From positions 2,914,001 to 2,978,000 of the forward strand of contig NZ_CP032543.1 in assembly GCF_003610995.1 (NCBI RefSeq): 64,000 bases of DNA, given 5' to 3'. This stretch comes from Streptomyces griseus subsp. griseus (GTDB taxonomy: Bacteria; Actinomycetota; Actinomycetes; Streptomycetales; Streptomycetaceae). Of this stretch, positions 25,031 through 34,034 are shown in pieces. Position 1 is the stretch's first letter. The number at the start of each line of letters is the position of its first letter. The translations under genes were made by a program, and so were the position numbers. The notes beneath the pieces are model-generated. The model searched no databases and was not told where the DNA came from. It saw only the letters and a list, made by a program, of their open reading frames with translations.

Positions 25031-27358
25031 TCAGCTCCTCTCCGAGGTCCCACGGCCCTGGGGGGACGTGGGAGGCAGCGGGTCGGTACGGGAGACCTGG
25101 GTCTCCGGGTAGGCGACATGGCCCGGGGCGACCGGGGGTGCGGGGACCTCGTCGATCCGGTCGGCGTGCTCGATGCGGCAGGCGCACACCTTGTACTCGG
25201 GGATCTTGGAGCGCGGGTCGAGGGCGTCGATGGTGAGCGCGTTGGCCGCGGTGGGGACGGGCCAGTGGTAGGGCACGAAGACGGTGTCGGGGCGGATCGC
25301 CTCGGTGACCAGGGCGGGGAAGACCTCGCTGCCGCGCCGGGTGACGATCCGTACGGGCTCGCCGTTGCGGAAGCCGTGGGAGGGGTGGATCTCGGCCCAG
25401 GGGCGAGGGGTCTGCTCCACGAGGGCGCCGAGCCTGCGGGTCTGGTTGCCGGAGAGGAAGTGGGCCACGGTCCGGCCGGTGGTGAGCGACATGGGGTGCT
25501 CGTCGTCGTACGGGTCCATCGGCGGGTGCCACTCGACGACCTGGAGGTGGATCTTGCCGTCGGGGTGATAGGTGCTCCCGTCCTCGAAGAGGCGCGGGGT
25601 GCCGGGGTGGTCGGTGGAGGGGCAGGGCCAGGCGATACCGCCGGTCTCCTCCAGCCGTTCGTAGGTGATGCCGTAGTAGTCGTTGACCGTGCCGGCGGAG
25701 GCGGTGCGCAGCTCGTCGAAGACCGCCCGGGAGCCGGAGAAGTCGAATTTGTCACCGGCGCCGAGGCGGCGGGCCAGTTCGCACATCACCCAGGTGTCGG
25801 TGCGGACGCCGGGCGGCGGGTCCTGGGCCTTGTTGTGCTTGACCACCCGGGCCTCGGCGTTGGCCATCACCCCTTCGTCCTCGGCCCAGGTGGTGACGGG
25901 GAAGACGACATGTGCGTTGGCGGCGGTCTCGGAGAGGAAGAAGTCGAATTGGGCGTGGAACTCGGTGGCGTCGTACCCCTCCTTGACCACCCGGTAGTTG
26001 GGCAGGGAGACGAAGGGGTTGTTGCAGATGCCGATCAGGCCGCGGATCTCGCGGCGCTGCATCTGCCAGACCATCTCCATCATGGAGGTCCCGGCGGGCG
26101 GGAGTTCGGACTCCTCGATGCCCCAGATCTCGCAGATCTGCCGTCGGTGCTCGGGGTTGGTGATGGAGCGGCCGCCCGGCAGGAGGTCGGACTTCTGGCC
26201 GTGCTCGCGGCCGCCCTGCCCGTTGCCCTGGCCGGTGATGGTGCCGTAACCGGCGCCGGGCTTGCCGATGTGGCCGGTGGCGGCGCAGAGGCTGATCACG
26301 GAGAGGCAGTTCTCGACGCCCTGGGAGTGGTGTTCGATCCCCCGGGCGTGCCAGGCCATGGCCTTCGGCGCGCGGGCGAAGGTGCGGGCGACCTGGACGA
26401 TCTGCTCGGCGGGGATGCCGCAGATCCTGGCGGCGCGGGAGGGCGGGTACTCGGCCGCCTTGGCCTTGACCTCCTCCCAGCCGGTGGCATGGGCGGCGAG
26501 GAAGTTCTCGTCGGTGAGCCCTTCGGCGATGACGACGTTCAGTACGGAGGTGAAGAAAGCCGAGTCGGTGCCGGGTTTGAGGGCGACATGGATGTCGGCG
26601 GTCCGGGCGATGGCGGTCTCGCGCGGGTCGACGACGATGAGGCTCGCCCCACGGTCCCGGGCTCCCCAGACGTACTGGGTCATCACGGGGAAGCACTCGC
26701 CCACGTTGGAGCCGGCGATGAGCAGGCAGTCGGTGAGGAGGATGTCGGAGAAGGGGTTGCCGGCCCGGTCGATGCCGAAGGCGAGCTTGTTGGCGCCCGC
26801 CGCGCTGACCATGCAGAGGCGCCCGTTGTAGTCGACGTGCCGGGACTTGAGGGCGACCCGGGCGAACTTGCCGACCAGGTACGTCTTCTCGGAGAAGAGG
26901 CTGGCGCCGCCGAGCAGCCCGAAGGCGTCGTTGCCGTACGCCTGCTGGATGCGCTTGACCTCGGCGACGGTGAAGTCCAGCGCCTCGTCCCAGGAGACCT
27001 CCCGGAACTCCTCGTCCCGGGAGCGGCGCATCAGCGGGGCGGTGAGCCGGTCGGGATGGTTGACCTGCTGGTAGGCGTTGATGCCCTTGGGGCAGAGCCG
27101 CATCCGGTTGATGTCGTGGTTGCGGGGTTCGACGCCGAAGACCTTGCCGCCCCGGTCCACGCGCAGATACATCCCGCACTGGACACCGCAGAAGCAGCAG
27201 TGCGTGGGGACGAGCGTCTCGCCGTTCTGGTCGGCGTGCCACCGGTCGGCCGGGATGCCGCCCGCGTCACGGAAGGCTCGGGTGCCGGGCGGGGCGAGGG
27301 AAGGGTCGAGCGGGATGAAGGTGCGGCGGTCGGCGGCAGCTCGCGGTTCCGCGGTCAC
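25031..27358 (-). CDS. Molybdopterin oxidoreductase catalytic subunit
   Basis: A 775-residue member of the DMSO-reductase superfamily. The N-terminal cluster motif is CCFCGVQCGMYLRVDRGGKV...LCPKG, a 4Fe-4S site. The middle has FGLLGGASLFSEKTYLVGKF, LLIAGSNVGECFPVMTQYVW and MVWQMQRREIRGLIGICNNP, typical molybdopterin-binding segments. The C-terminal domain contains MSLTTGRTVAHFLSGNQTRR, the expected MPT-binding barrel. No Tat signal is present, so it should be cytoplasmic, resembling assimilatory nitrate reductase or cytoplasmic formate dehydrogenase subunits more than exported DMSO reductases. The GTG at 27358 overlaps the upstream TGA; a longer frame to 28897 runs through the repeat region and was rejected. 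The substrate is unknown. Confidence 0.9.
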   Translation of the reverse strand: MTAEPRAAADRRTFIPLDPSLAPPGTRAFRDAGGIPADRWHADQNGETLVPTHCCFCGVQCGMYLRVDRGGKVFGVEPRNHDINRMRLCPKGINAYQQVNHPDRLTAPLMRRSRDEEFREVSWDEALDFTVAEVKRIQQAYGNDAFGLLGGASLFSEKTYLVGKFARVALKSRHVDYNGRLCMVSAAGANKLAFGIDRAGNPFSDILLTDCLLIAGSNVGECFPVMTQYVWGARDRGASLIVVDPRETAIARTADIHVALKPGTDSAFFTSVLNVVIAEGLTDENFLAAHATGWEEVKAKAAEYPPSRAARICGIPAEQIVQVARTFARAPKAMAWHARGIEHHSQGVENCLSVISLCAATGHIGKPGAGYGTITGQGNGQGGREHGQKSDLLPGGRSITNPEHRRQICEIWGIEESELPPAGTSMMEMVWQMQRREIRGLIGICNNPFVSLPNYRVVKEGYDATEFHAQFDFFLSETAANAHVVFPVTTWAEDEGVMANAEARVVKHNKAQDPPPGVRTDTWVMCELARRLGAGDKFDFSGSRAVFDELRTASAGTVNDYYGITYERLEETGGIAWPCPSTDHPGTPRLFEDGSTYHPDGKIHLQVVEWHPPMDPYDDEHPMSLTTGRTVAHFLSGNQTRRLGALVEQTPRPWAEIHPSHGFRNGEPVRIVTRRGSEVFPALVTEAIRPDTVFVPYHWPVPTAANALTIDALDPRSKIPEYKVCACRIEHADRIDEVPAPPVAPGHVAYPETQVSRTDPLPPTSPQGRGTSERS

Positions 27359-28476
27359 TTGAAGCCCTTCTTCACATGGGAGAGGTAGGCACTGCCGCGC
27401 AGCACCCGCTTGCAGCGCGGGCAGTATTCGGCCCAGGCGTCGAAGTCGAGTCGCAGGTCGCGCATGGTGCCGCGCAGGTTCTCGACGTACGGGCCGGTGT
27501 CGATGGGTTCCTCGCAGCGGCGGCAGGCGAAGACCTTGTCGTCCTGGCGGCCGGTGTACTTGAACAGCTGCATACCGACCGCGGCCGGGCGCTGGACGAT
27601 GTGGAAGAACTTGCCGAACGGGATGTAGATGAGGGTGAAGACCACCGAGACCATGTGGAGGATCGCCAGGAACTGGTAGCCGCCGCCGTGCAGGAAGATC
27701 GACGAGAAGGTGAGCAGCAGCCCGGTCACGGAGATGACGATCAGCGCGATCAGCGGCACCAGGTCGTAGGCGAAGCGCTGGCCGGTCGAGGCGCCCCGGT
27801 CCTTCATCCGGCGCCACAGGAAGTACGAGGCACCGGGGATGACGAGGACGGCGGCGATGTCGAGGCCGTGGAACATCAGCCAGCCGAGGACGGAGAGCGA
27901 GTCGAAACCGAGGATCTTGACGCCCCAGATCCGCATCTCGTAGCCGGGTCCCGAGCCACTGCCGGAGGTGAAGGTGAACCAGCCCCAGGTGAGCGGGAAA
28001 GTGATCAGCGCGGCGAGGATGCAGCCCCAGAAGATCAGCTGGTGGGCGGCCCAGCGGGCGTGGGACCGGGCGCCGAGGAACTTCTGGAGGCCGAGGTAGG
28101 TGGCGATCATCTTCGGCAGGGCGGTGGGGGCCTGACGGAAGTTCTCGTAGGAGAAGAGGCTGCGCCAGCCCTGTTTGAAGAGGCGTCGGGCGCCGGGGGC
28201 GGAGATCCAGACGGTGTAGCGGTAGGCGACACCGAAGGCGAGGAAGACCGTGGCGACGGCGTACGGGAGGAGCGCCGAGTCGAAGTTGCGCAGCATCCGG
28301 CTGCCGAGCACGATCGCGACGATCAGCAGGGCGGAGACCACCACTCCGGCCAGGGTCGCCCGGGCGCTGACGGAGCGGGGGCCGGTGGGTGCGGGGGGCG
28401 CGCCCGGCCCGGAGTCGCTGGAGGGATCCGGTTCGGCTGTGGCGGGGACTGCGGAAGCTTCTGGCGGCTCGGTCAC
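27355..28476 (-). CDS. NarI-like membrane cytochrome subunit with C-terminal CxxC zinc-ribbon-like motif
   Basis: A 373-residue protein with about 45 disordered residues, then six or so membrane helices (for example LLPYAVATVFLAFGVAYRYT, WAAHQLIFWGCILAALITFP, LIALIVISVTGLLLTFSSIF). Histidines in helices (AHQLIFWG, LMFHGLDIA, LHMVSVV, FFHIVQRP) match the pattern of NarI/DsrM-type di-heme cytochrome b subunits that exchange electrons with quinone. The C-terminus carries CRRCEEPIDTG and YCPRCKRVL, two CxxC pairs not found in NarI, which may bind zinc or a cluster. It is the first gene of a five-gene overlapping operon. Start GTG 28476; no strong ribosome site is visible. Confidence 0.82.
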   Translation of the reverse strand: MTEPPEASAVPATAEPDPSSDSGPGAPPAPTGPRSVSARATLAGVVVSALLIVAIVLGSRMLRNFDSALLPYAVATVFLAFGVAYRYTVWISAPGARRLFKQGWRSLFSYENFRQAPTALPKMIATYLGLQKFLGARSHARWAAHQLIFWGCILAALITFPLTWGWFTFTSGSGSGPGYEMRIWGVKILGFDSLSVLGWLMFHGLDIAAVLVIPGASYFLWRRMKDRGASTGQRFAYDLVPLIALIVISVTGLLLTFSSIFLHGGGYQFLAILHMVSVVFTLIYIPFGKFFHIVQRPAAVGMQLFKYTGRQDDKVFACRRCEEPIDTGPYVENLRGTMRDLRLDFDAWAEYCPRCKRVLRGSAYLSHVKKGFK

Positions 28477-28638
28477 TCGGACACCGTAGGACCGTATACG
28501 GCAATTGGACCCGTTTTGTGCGGTAAGGGGGTGAGCGGATCGCCCGGACAGGCGCAGCGGCGGGGAGCGGCGGCGGAGCGGCCCTCCGGGCCGCGACCGG
28601 GACGCGGGGCCGGGCGGACAGGCGCCGGGAGCGCCGGC

Positions 28639-28835
28639 ATGTTCGATTCGGAGCGTACGGAGGGGCGGCCGGTACGTTCGGCCCGGAGCGTACGGCGGGA
28701 CCGACCGCAGGCGCGCCCGGTCCGGAGCGTGCACAGGGGCCGCCGGTGCGTTCGGTTCGGGGCGTACGGGGAGACGGCGGTGCGTTCGGTTCGGGGCGCG
28801 CCGGGGACGGCGGTACGTTCAGGAGCGTACGTACG
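28639..28835. repeat. Array of ~33-bp imperfect direct repeats in divergent promoter region
   Basis: About six degenerate copies of a unit like GGTGCGTTCGGTTCGGGGCG (plus about 13 bp of GTACGG-type sequence). Copies begin near 28639, 28671, 28719, 28745, 28779 and 28812; the last three are spaced 34 and 33 bp. The array fills most of the 400-bp gap between the Mo-complex operon and the P1 peptidase gene. No other feature is seen in this gap. Confidence 0.65.
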
Positions 28836-28876
28836 AGCCCGCTTCTGCTCGCGGGCGCCGACCCTGGGAGCGCACG

Positions 28877-30061
28877 ATGACCGCCGAGGACCCACACCCG
28901 CCGCTGCCGGACGGCCCGTCACCGGTGGCCGCCCCGCTGCTGGATGCGCTGACCGATGTGGCCGGGGTGCGGGTGGGGCATGCGGAGGTGGGCGGGGCCG
29001 GGGCGTTGAGCGGGACGACCGTGGTGCTGGCGCCGGAGGGCGGGGCGGTGGCCGCCGTGGACGTGCGGGGTGGCGGGCCGGGGACCCGGGAGACGGACGC
29101 GCTGGATCCGCGCAACCTGGTGCAGCGGGTCGACGCGGTCGTGCTGACCGGCGGCAGCGCGTTCGGGCTCGATGCCGCCTCCGGGGTGGTGGCCTGGCTG
29201 GAGGAGCAGGGCCGGGGCGTCCGGGTCGGCGCGGACCCCGCCCAGGTGGTACCGGTCGTTCCGGCGGCGGCCCTCTTCGACCTCGGCCGGGGCGGCGACT
29301 GGCGGGCCCGCCCCGACGCGTCGACCGGCCGGGCCGCGGTGGAGGCGGCGGCGGCCTCCGCACCGGGGTCCCCGGTCCCCGAGGGGAGCGTGGGCGCGGG
29401 TACGGGTGCGGTGGCCGGGCAGCTCAAGGGCGGCATCGGCACAGCGAGCGTGCGGCTCGCCTCCGGGGTCACCGTCGCCGCCCTGGTCGCGGTGAACGCG
29501 GCGGGCTCGGTCCTCGACCCCCGTACCGGGGTGCTGTTCGGGGAGTACGGGGCCGGGGAGCCACCCGCGCACCCGGCGGCCTCGACACATGCGGCGGCGG
29601 TGCGGCGGCTGGAGCAGGCACAGGAGGCGCGGGAGGCGGCCGACGGCGGGGCTCCGCCGTTCAACACCACGATCGCGGTCGTGGCGACGGACGCGGACCT
29701 CGTGCGGGCCCAGGCGCAGAAGCTGGCGGGCACCGCGCACGACGGCCTGGCCCGTGCGGTGCGGCCGGTCCATCTGCTGACCGACGGGGACACCGTGTTC
29801 GCGCTGGCCACGGGTCAGGTGCCGGTGGACTCGGGGAACCCGGTCGCGGTGAACGAGATCCTCGCGGCGGGCGCCGACGTGCTGGCCCGCGCCATCGTGA
29901 AGGCGGTACGCGCGGCCCGGAGCGTCCAGGGCCCGGGCGGCACGTTCCTCGCGCACTCGGACCTGTACGGGCAGGGGCCGGGTGGCGGGGTGCCGGACGG
30001 GGCGGCCCCGGACCACGGAGGGCCGGGCGGGGCGGGCGGGGCGGGCGGGGCGCGGACGTAA
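28877..30061 (+). CDS. P1 family (DmpA-like) aminopeptidase/amidohydrolase
   Basis: A 394-residue self-processing Ntn-type enzyme of the DmpA/L-aminopeptidase D-esterase family. The N-terminal half has LTDVAGVRVGHAEV, AVAAVDVRGGGPGTRETDAL, VVLTGGSAFGLDAASGV, and EGSVGAGTGAVAGQLKGGIG; the cleavage/nucleophile region is PPFNTTIAVVATDADL. These enzymes cleave an N-terminal residue from small amides or peptides. No signal peptide, so cytoplasmic. The C-terminus is a Gly/Ala repeat tail encoded by a GGGCGGGGC-type tract (30021-30056). ATG 28877 follows GGGAGCGCACG. Divergent from the molybdo-enzyme operon. Confidence 0.88.
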   Translation: MTAEDPHPPLPDGPSPVAAPLLDALTDVAGVRVGHAEVGGAGALSGTTVVLAPEGGAVAAVDVRGGGPGTRETDALDPRNLVQRVDAVVLTGGSAFGLDAASGVVAWLEEQGRGVRVGADPAQVVPVVPAAALFDLGRGGDWRARPDASTGRAAVEAAAASAPGSPVPEGSVGAGTGAVAGQLKGGIGTASVRLASGVTVAALVAVNAAGSVLDPRTGVLFGEYGAGEPPAHPAASTHAAAVRRLEQAQEAREAADGGAPPFNTTIAVVATDADLVRAQAQKLAGTAHDGLARAVRPVHLLTDGDTVFALATGQVPVDSGNPVAVNEILAAGADVLARAIVKAVRAARSVQGPGGTFLAHSDLYGQGPGGGVPDGAAPDHGGPGGAGGAGGART

Positions 30062-30289
30062 CGTACAGACCACCGGGGGCGTGCGGCATGGGCACAGGGG
30101 CGCGCGGGCGCCCGACTCGCAACCAGGGCAAGGAAGTTCACCCCCCAACCGCCCGAAATGCGCCGGGAACAGACGGGGAACTTATCTCGGGTGCCTTACG
30201 TTTTTACGAACCCCGGTCACGATGTCAGACCCAGGGACTACGTTAAGCACGCACCAAGTAACACGCGGCGACGGCCTGGAGACAGCACC

Positions 30290-31036
30290 TTGAGCGATCC
30301 GTACGAGACAACCGAGCAACACCTCGACCGACTCCTGCGACGCGCCCTCAACTCTTTCGACCTCCCCGACAGCACGGTCGACCTGCTCGGTTCGGCGCTG
30401 GCGCACAGCAGTTCACTGCACTCGTCGCACCACAGCCCCGCGCTGCACCGGGAGACCTACCGTCACACCTATCTCCTCACCGACGGTTCCGACCTGACCC
30501 TGTGGGAGCTGGTGCACAGCGGCGGACGCGACGAGCAGATCCCTCGCCGCCATGAGCTCTACGCCGACGAGGGCGACGCCCACATCGCCGCGGCCCGGCT
30601 CGCCGGGAGTTTCTCCGACACCCCGGCCTTCGGGGACGAGGAGAGCCGGGGAGACCTGGAGATCCTCACGGTCCTGATGTCCGCTCCCCCGGCCCCGCTG
30701 CCCCGGACGTACGCTCCCGACAACTCGGCCGACCACGCCCGCCGCGTCCTGCGCCGCGCGGAGAACGGCGACCGGCCGGACGAGGCGAAGGCGCGGCTGC
30801 TCCGGTCCGCCTTCGCCCACCACATCACCCAGATCTTCGGGCGCCAGTGCCAAGTGGGCGGCCAGGAAGCCGGGTTCACGCTCTACGAGCACGCCTTCCT
30901 GCTGCTGGACGGCAGTGAGACGAGCCTGTGGGAGGTGGAGCACACGGCGACCCCCGACGGCCGCCACATGTGCGAGGTGTACGAGGACGAGCACACGGCC
31001 CGGGCGGCGATGGAGAGCCGCACCAGGATCTGTTGA
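30290..31036 (+). CDS. DUF6227-like conserved actinobacterial protein
   Basis: A 248-residue acidic protein of unknown function made of two similar halves. Each half contains a His-rich helix start (LLGSALAHSSSLHSSHHSPAL and LLRSAFAHHITQIFGRQC) followed by a 'YLLTDGSDLTLWELVHS' or 'FLLLDGSETSLWEVEHT' strand and a 'YADEGDAHIAAARL' or 'YEDEHTARAAMESR' helix. So it is an internal duplication. I recall it as DUF6227 of Streptomyces, not verified. Start is the TTG at 30290 behind GGAGACAG; earlier in-frame starts lie in the non-coding leader. The 228-bp leader holds GGGAACTTATCTCGGG and may carry the promoter, but I cannot assign a sigma factor. Confidence 0.75.
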   Translation: MSDPYETTEQHLDRLLRRALNSFDLPDSTVDLLGSALAHSSSLHSSHHSPALHRETYRHTYLLTDGSDLTLWELVHSGGRDEQIPRRHELYADEGDAHIAAARLAGSFSDTPAFGDEESRGDLEILTVLMSAPPAPLPRTYAPDNSADHARRVLRRAENGDRPDEAKARLLRSAFAHHITQIFGRQCQVGGQEAGFTLYEHAFLLLDGSETSLWEVEHTATPDGRHMCEVYEDEHTARAAMESRTRIC

Positions 31037-31153
31037 CCCGGGTGCGGCTCGCCCTTCGCCCAACGGCCCTTCAGCGCCCGCTCCTTGGCCCTTCAGCGCC
31101 GGATCGTCGCCGGGCGGGCCCCGCAAGCGCCGACTGCTCCTCGGGTGCGCCCC

Positions 31154-32704
31154 TCAGCCGTGCAGGGCCGGCTCCTTGGTGAGCGGGCCGTCGCCGGCCG
31201 CCTCGCCCTCCACGTGCGCCTTCGGCCGGGCCGGCAGTGCGAACATCAGCAGGAAGATCACTGCGAGCACCCCGGCCACCCACCACAGCGACTGCTGGAA
31301 CGCGTCCACGAAGGCCGGGCCGACCTCCTGCGGTGCCAGCCGGTCCCCGATCGCGCCGAAGAAGACCACCGACACCAGGCCGAGGCCGAGCGCGGTGCCC
31401 ATCTGCTGCACGGTGTTGATCAGCCCGGACGCCGAGCCCGCGTGCTGCTTGGGGACCTCGGAGAGGACCGCGTCGGTCAGCGGCGCCACGATCAGCCCCA
31501 TCCCGACGCCCATGACGACCAGCGGCAGCGCCATCTGCCAGGAGGTGATGGCCATGCCGTAGTGCTCGGCCTCCCAGAGGTAGGTCAGCAGCCCGGCGAC
31601 CATCAGGAGTGCGCCCGCCTGGAGGACCTTGCGGCCGAAGCGGGGCACCAGCTTCTGCACGGAGATCCCGGCGGCCACCGAGACGGCGACGGAGAACGGG
31701 ATGCCCGTCGTACCGGCCCGCAGAGCGCTCCAGCCCAGGCCCATCTGCATGTACAGGGTCCAGACCAGGAAGAAGATGCCGAGGGCTACGCCGAAGGTGA
31801 GCTGCACGGCGATGCCCGCGGCGAAGCTCTTGACCCGGAACAGGGACAGTTCGATCAGCGGTGAGCCGTCGATGACCGCCTTCTGCCGCTGGTGCAGGAC
31901 GAGGAGCGCGAAGACGAAGAGGCTGCCCACCATCGAGAAGTGGCCCCAGAGCGGCCAGTCCAGCTCGTGCCCGCGGGTGAGCGGGTAGATGAGCATCAGC
32001 ATGGCGAGGGTGACCAGGCCGACGCCCACCAGGTCCAGCCGCATGGCCTTGGGCGCCTTGGACTCGGTGATGAACTTGGCGCCGAGGATCAGGCCCGCGA
32101 TGCCGACGGGCAGGTTGATCAGGAAGATCGGCCGCCATTCGAGGCCGAAGAGGTTCCACTCGGTGAGCAGCGCGCCCAGCAGCGGACCGGAGACCGCGCC
32201 GAGGCCGACGATCGCACCGAAGAGGCCGAAGACCTTGCCGCGCTCGTGCGCCGGGAAGGTGGCGTGCACGATCGAGAGGACCTGGGGCACCATCAGGGCC
32301 GCCGTCGCACCCTGGAGAATGCGGGCGGCGACCAGTATCTCCGGGGTGGGCGCGAGGCCGCAGAGGGCCGAGGCGACCGTGAACCCGGCGATGCCGACGA
32401 GGAAGAGCCGCTTGCGCCCGTAGATGTCGCCGAGCCGGCCGCCGGTGATCAGTCCGGCCGCGAACGCGAGTGCGTACCCGGCGGTGATCCACTGGATCGC
32501 GGAGACGGAGGCGTCGATGTCCCGGCTGATGCTCGGGATCGCGATGTTGACGATCGTGACGTCCACCAGGTCCATGAAGGCCGCGGTCATCACGATGGCC
32601 AGGGCGAACCAGCGACGCCGGTCGGCCGGGGCCTGTGGCGAGGGTGGTGCGGTGGGCAGGGCGGAGTTCGGCGCCGGGTCCGGCAGCGCTGCGGAAGAAG
32701 ACAT
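31154..32704 (-). CDS. DHA2-type (14-helix) MFS drug exporter
   Basis: A 516-residue EmrB/QacA-type exporter. Fourteen hydrophobic helices are expected at this length. The N-terminal helix has MDLVDVTIVNIAIPSISRDI, the family's 'LDxTIVNVALP' motif. The loop GRLGDIYGRKRLFLVG is MFS motif A, and the helix after it carries ARILQGATAALMVPQ and the GAVSGPLLGALLTE segment (antiporter motif C). Drug/proton antiport out of the cell is the usual role. It is divergent from a WYL-type regulator that starts 63 bp away, the likely controller. Confidence 0.9.
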   Translation of the reverse strand: MSSSAALPDPAPNSALPTAPPSPQAPADRRRWFALAIVMTAAFMDLVDVTIVNIAIPSISRDIDASVSAIQWITAGYALAFAAGLITGGRLGDIYGRKRLFLVGIAGFTVASALCGLAPTPEILVAARILQGATAALMVPQVLSIVHATFPAHERGKVFGLFGAIVGLGAVSGPLLGALLTEWNLFGLEWRPIFLINLPVGIAGLILGAKFITESKAPKAMRLDLVGVGLVTLAMLMLIYPLTRGHELDWPLWGHFSMVGSLFVFALLVLHQRQKAVIDGSPLIELSLFRVKSFAAGIAVQLTFGVALGIFFLVWTLYMQMGLGWSALRAGTTGIPFSVAVSVAAGISVQKLVPRFGRKVLQAGALLMVAGLLTYLWEAEHYGMAITSWQMALPLVVMGVGMGLIVAPLTDAVLSEVPKQHAGSASGLINTVQQMGTALGLGLVSVVFFGAIGDRLAPQEVGPAFVDAFQQSLWWVAGVLAVIFLLMFALPARPKAHVEGEAAGDGPLTKEPALHG

Positions 32705-32766
32705 GAGAAGAAGCTATGCCTTTATTAGGACTGGTCGTGACCTGATGGGCGCGCATCCTGGATTCC

Positions 32767-33816
32767 ATGACGGACACCCCGGCACGACTGCTGAAGCTGC
32801 TGTCGCTCCTCCAGACGCCACGCGAGTGGCCCGGCGGGGAGCTGGCCGAACGGCTGGATGTCAGCCCGCGCACGATCCGCCGCGATGTCGACCGGCTGCG
32901 GGAGCTGGGCTATCCGGTCGAGGCCTCGCGCGGTTCGCTGGGCGGCTACCGCCTGGTCGCGGGGGCCGCCATGCCGCCGCTCGTCCTGGACGACGAGGAG
33001 GCCGTCGCCATCGCGGTGGGGCTGCGGGCCGGTGCGGGGCACGCCATCGAGGGCGTCGACGAGGCCTCCGTACGGGCGCTGGCGAAGCTGGAACAGGTGC
33101 TGCCGTCACGGTTGCGGCACCGGGTCTCGGCGCTGCAGAACGCCACGGTGCCGCTGGTCCGGGGCGACGGGGCGACCATCGACCCGCGGACCCTGACGAC
33201 GCTGGCCTCGGCGGCCACCGGGCGGGAGCGGCTGAGGTTCGCGTACCGCAGCGGTGACGGTACGGAGACGAGGCGGCAGGTGGAGCCGTACCGGCTGGTG
33301 AGCACGGGGCGGCGGTGGTACCTGGTGGCGTACGACCTGCTGCGGGAGGACTGGCGGACGTTCCGGGTGGACCGGGTCTCCGAGCCGTTCGCGACGGGCG
33401 TCCGGTTCACGCCCCGGCCTCTCCCCGTGGCTGGTGGCGGGGGCGGGGGGCGCGGTGGGGCGGAGGACGCGGCGCGCTACTTCGCCCGGTCGATGGCGGG
33501 CAGGCAGCCGGAGCTCCGTCTCGACGTGCGGTTCGGGGCGCCGGCGGAGTCCGTGGCGGCGCGGCTGCCGCCGACGCTCGGGGTGCCGGAGCCGGACGGG
33601 GAGGGCGGCTGCCGGCTGCGGTCCTCGGTCACGGACTCGCTGGAGTGGGTGGCGCTGCGGCTGGCGTTGGTGGAGTGCGAGTTCACGGTGCTGGGGCCGC
33701 CGCAGTTGGTGGCGCACCTGGAGAGCCTGGGCGCCCGGCTGACCCGCGCCGCGTCGCCCGGGGCGGGGCCGCGTAAGCGGGGCGGGGCCTCGCGACCTGG
33801 GCCGGAGACCTCGTAA
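32767..33816 (+). CDS. YafY-type HTH-11/WYL transcriptional regulator
   Basis: A 349-residue regulator. Residues 1-60 are an HTH-11 domain (LLKLLSLLQTPREWPGGELA, RLDVSPRTIRRDVDRLRELG). Residues about 150-230 contain a WYL domain (ERLRFAYRSGDGTETRRQVE, WYLVAYDLLREDWRTFRVDR), used to sense nucleic acid or small ligands. A WCX-like C-terminal domain follows, broken by a Gly-rich insert (VAGGGGGGRGG). The last 25 residues are low-complexity. It is divergent from the MFS exporter and probably represses or activates it. ATG 32767. Confidence 0.88.
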   Translation: MTDTPARLLKLLSLLQTPREWPGGELAERLDVSPRTIRRDVDRLRELGYPVEASRGSLGGYRLVAGAAMPPLVLDDEEAVAIAVGLRAGAGHAIEGVDEASVRALAKLEQVLPSRLRHRVSALQNATVPLVRGDGATIDPRTLTTLASAATGRERLRFAYRSGDGTETRRQVEPYRLVSTGRRWYLVAYDLLREDWRTFRVDRVSEPFATGVRFTPRPLPVAGGGGGGRGGAEDAARYFARSMAGRQPELRLDVRFGAPAESVAARLPPTLGVPEPDGEGGCRLRSSVTDSLEWVALRLALVECEFTVLGPPQLVAHLESLGARLTRAASPGAGPRKRGGASRPGPETS

Positions 33817-33899
33817 TACGGGCCGGGGGCCTCGTAAGCCGTCCTGGCGTGGACCTGGACGGCCGGGGCCGGGGCCCGGAGGCCGACCCGGACATGGAT

Positions 33900-33935
33900 G
33901 AGCCCCGGCGCCGGGGGGGGTGGGCGCCGGGACTC
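33900..33935. terminator. Bidirectional terminator between WYL regulator and hrdD
   Basis: CCCGGCGCC / GGCGCCGGG perfect 9-bp core, extended on both sides by GAG/CTC with one mismatch, in the 218-bp gap between convergent genes. Confidence 0.75.
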
Positions 33936-34034
33936 AGTTCCGGGGACCGGTGGGAAAACCGGTCGGGTGACCGGCGTGATCCGGTCGGTCGGCCGGTGCG
34001 AACCGGCTTGATGGGGAGGTTACGGGTTATCGGC

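Noticed and set aside
24860..27388. An 842-codon plus-strand frame opposite the molybdopterin subunit
   Set aside because: Its sequence is Gly/Asp/Val-rich without domains, typical of antisense frames in this GC range.
28639..28835. CRISPR array as an explanation for the repeats
   Set aside because: Repeats are imperfect with no unique spacers of constant length and no cas genes nearby.
27359..28897. Extension of the molybdopterin subunit to 28897, giving a 1288-residue protein
   Set aside because: It would run through the NarI-like gene and the repeat array; the GTG at 27358 overlaps the upstream stop and fits the family N-terminus.
31061..31107. Two copies of GGCCCTTCAGCGCC after the DUF6227-like gene
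   Set aside because: Such CCTTCAGCGCC motifs are frequent in Streptomyces intergenic DNA; too short to call a feature.
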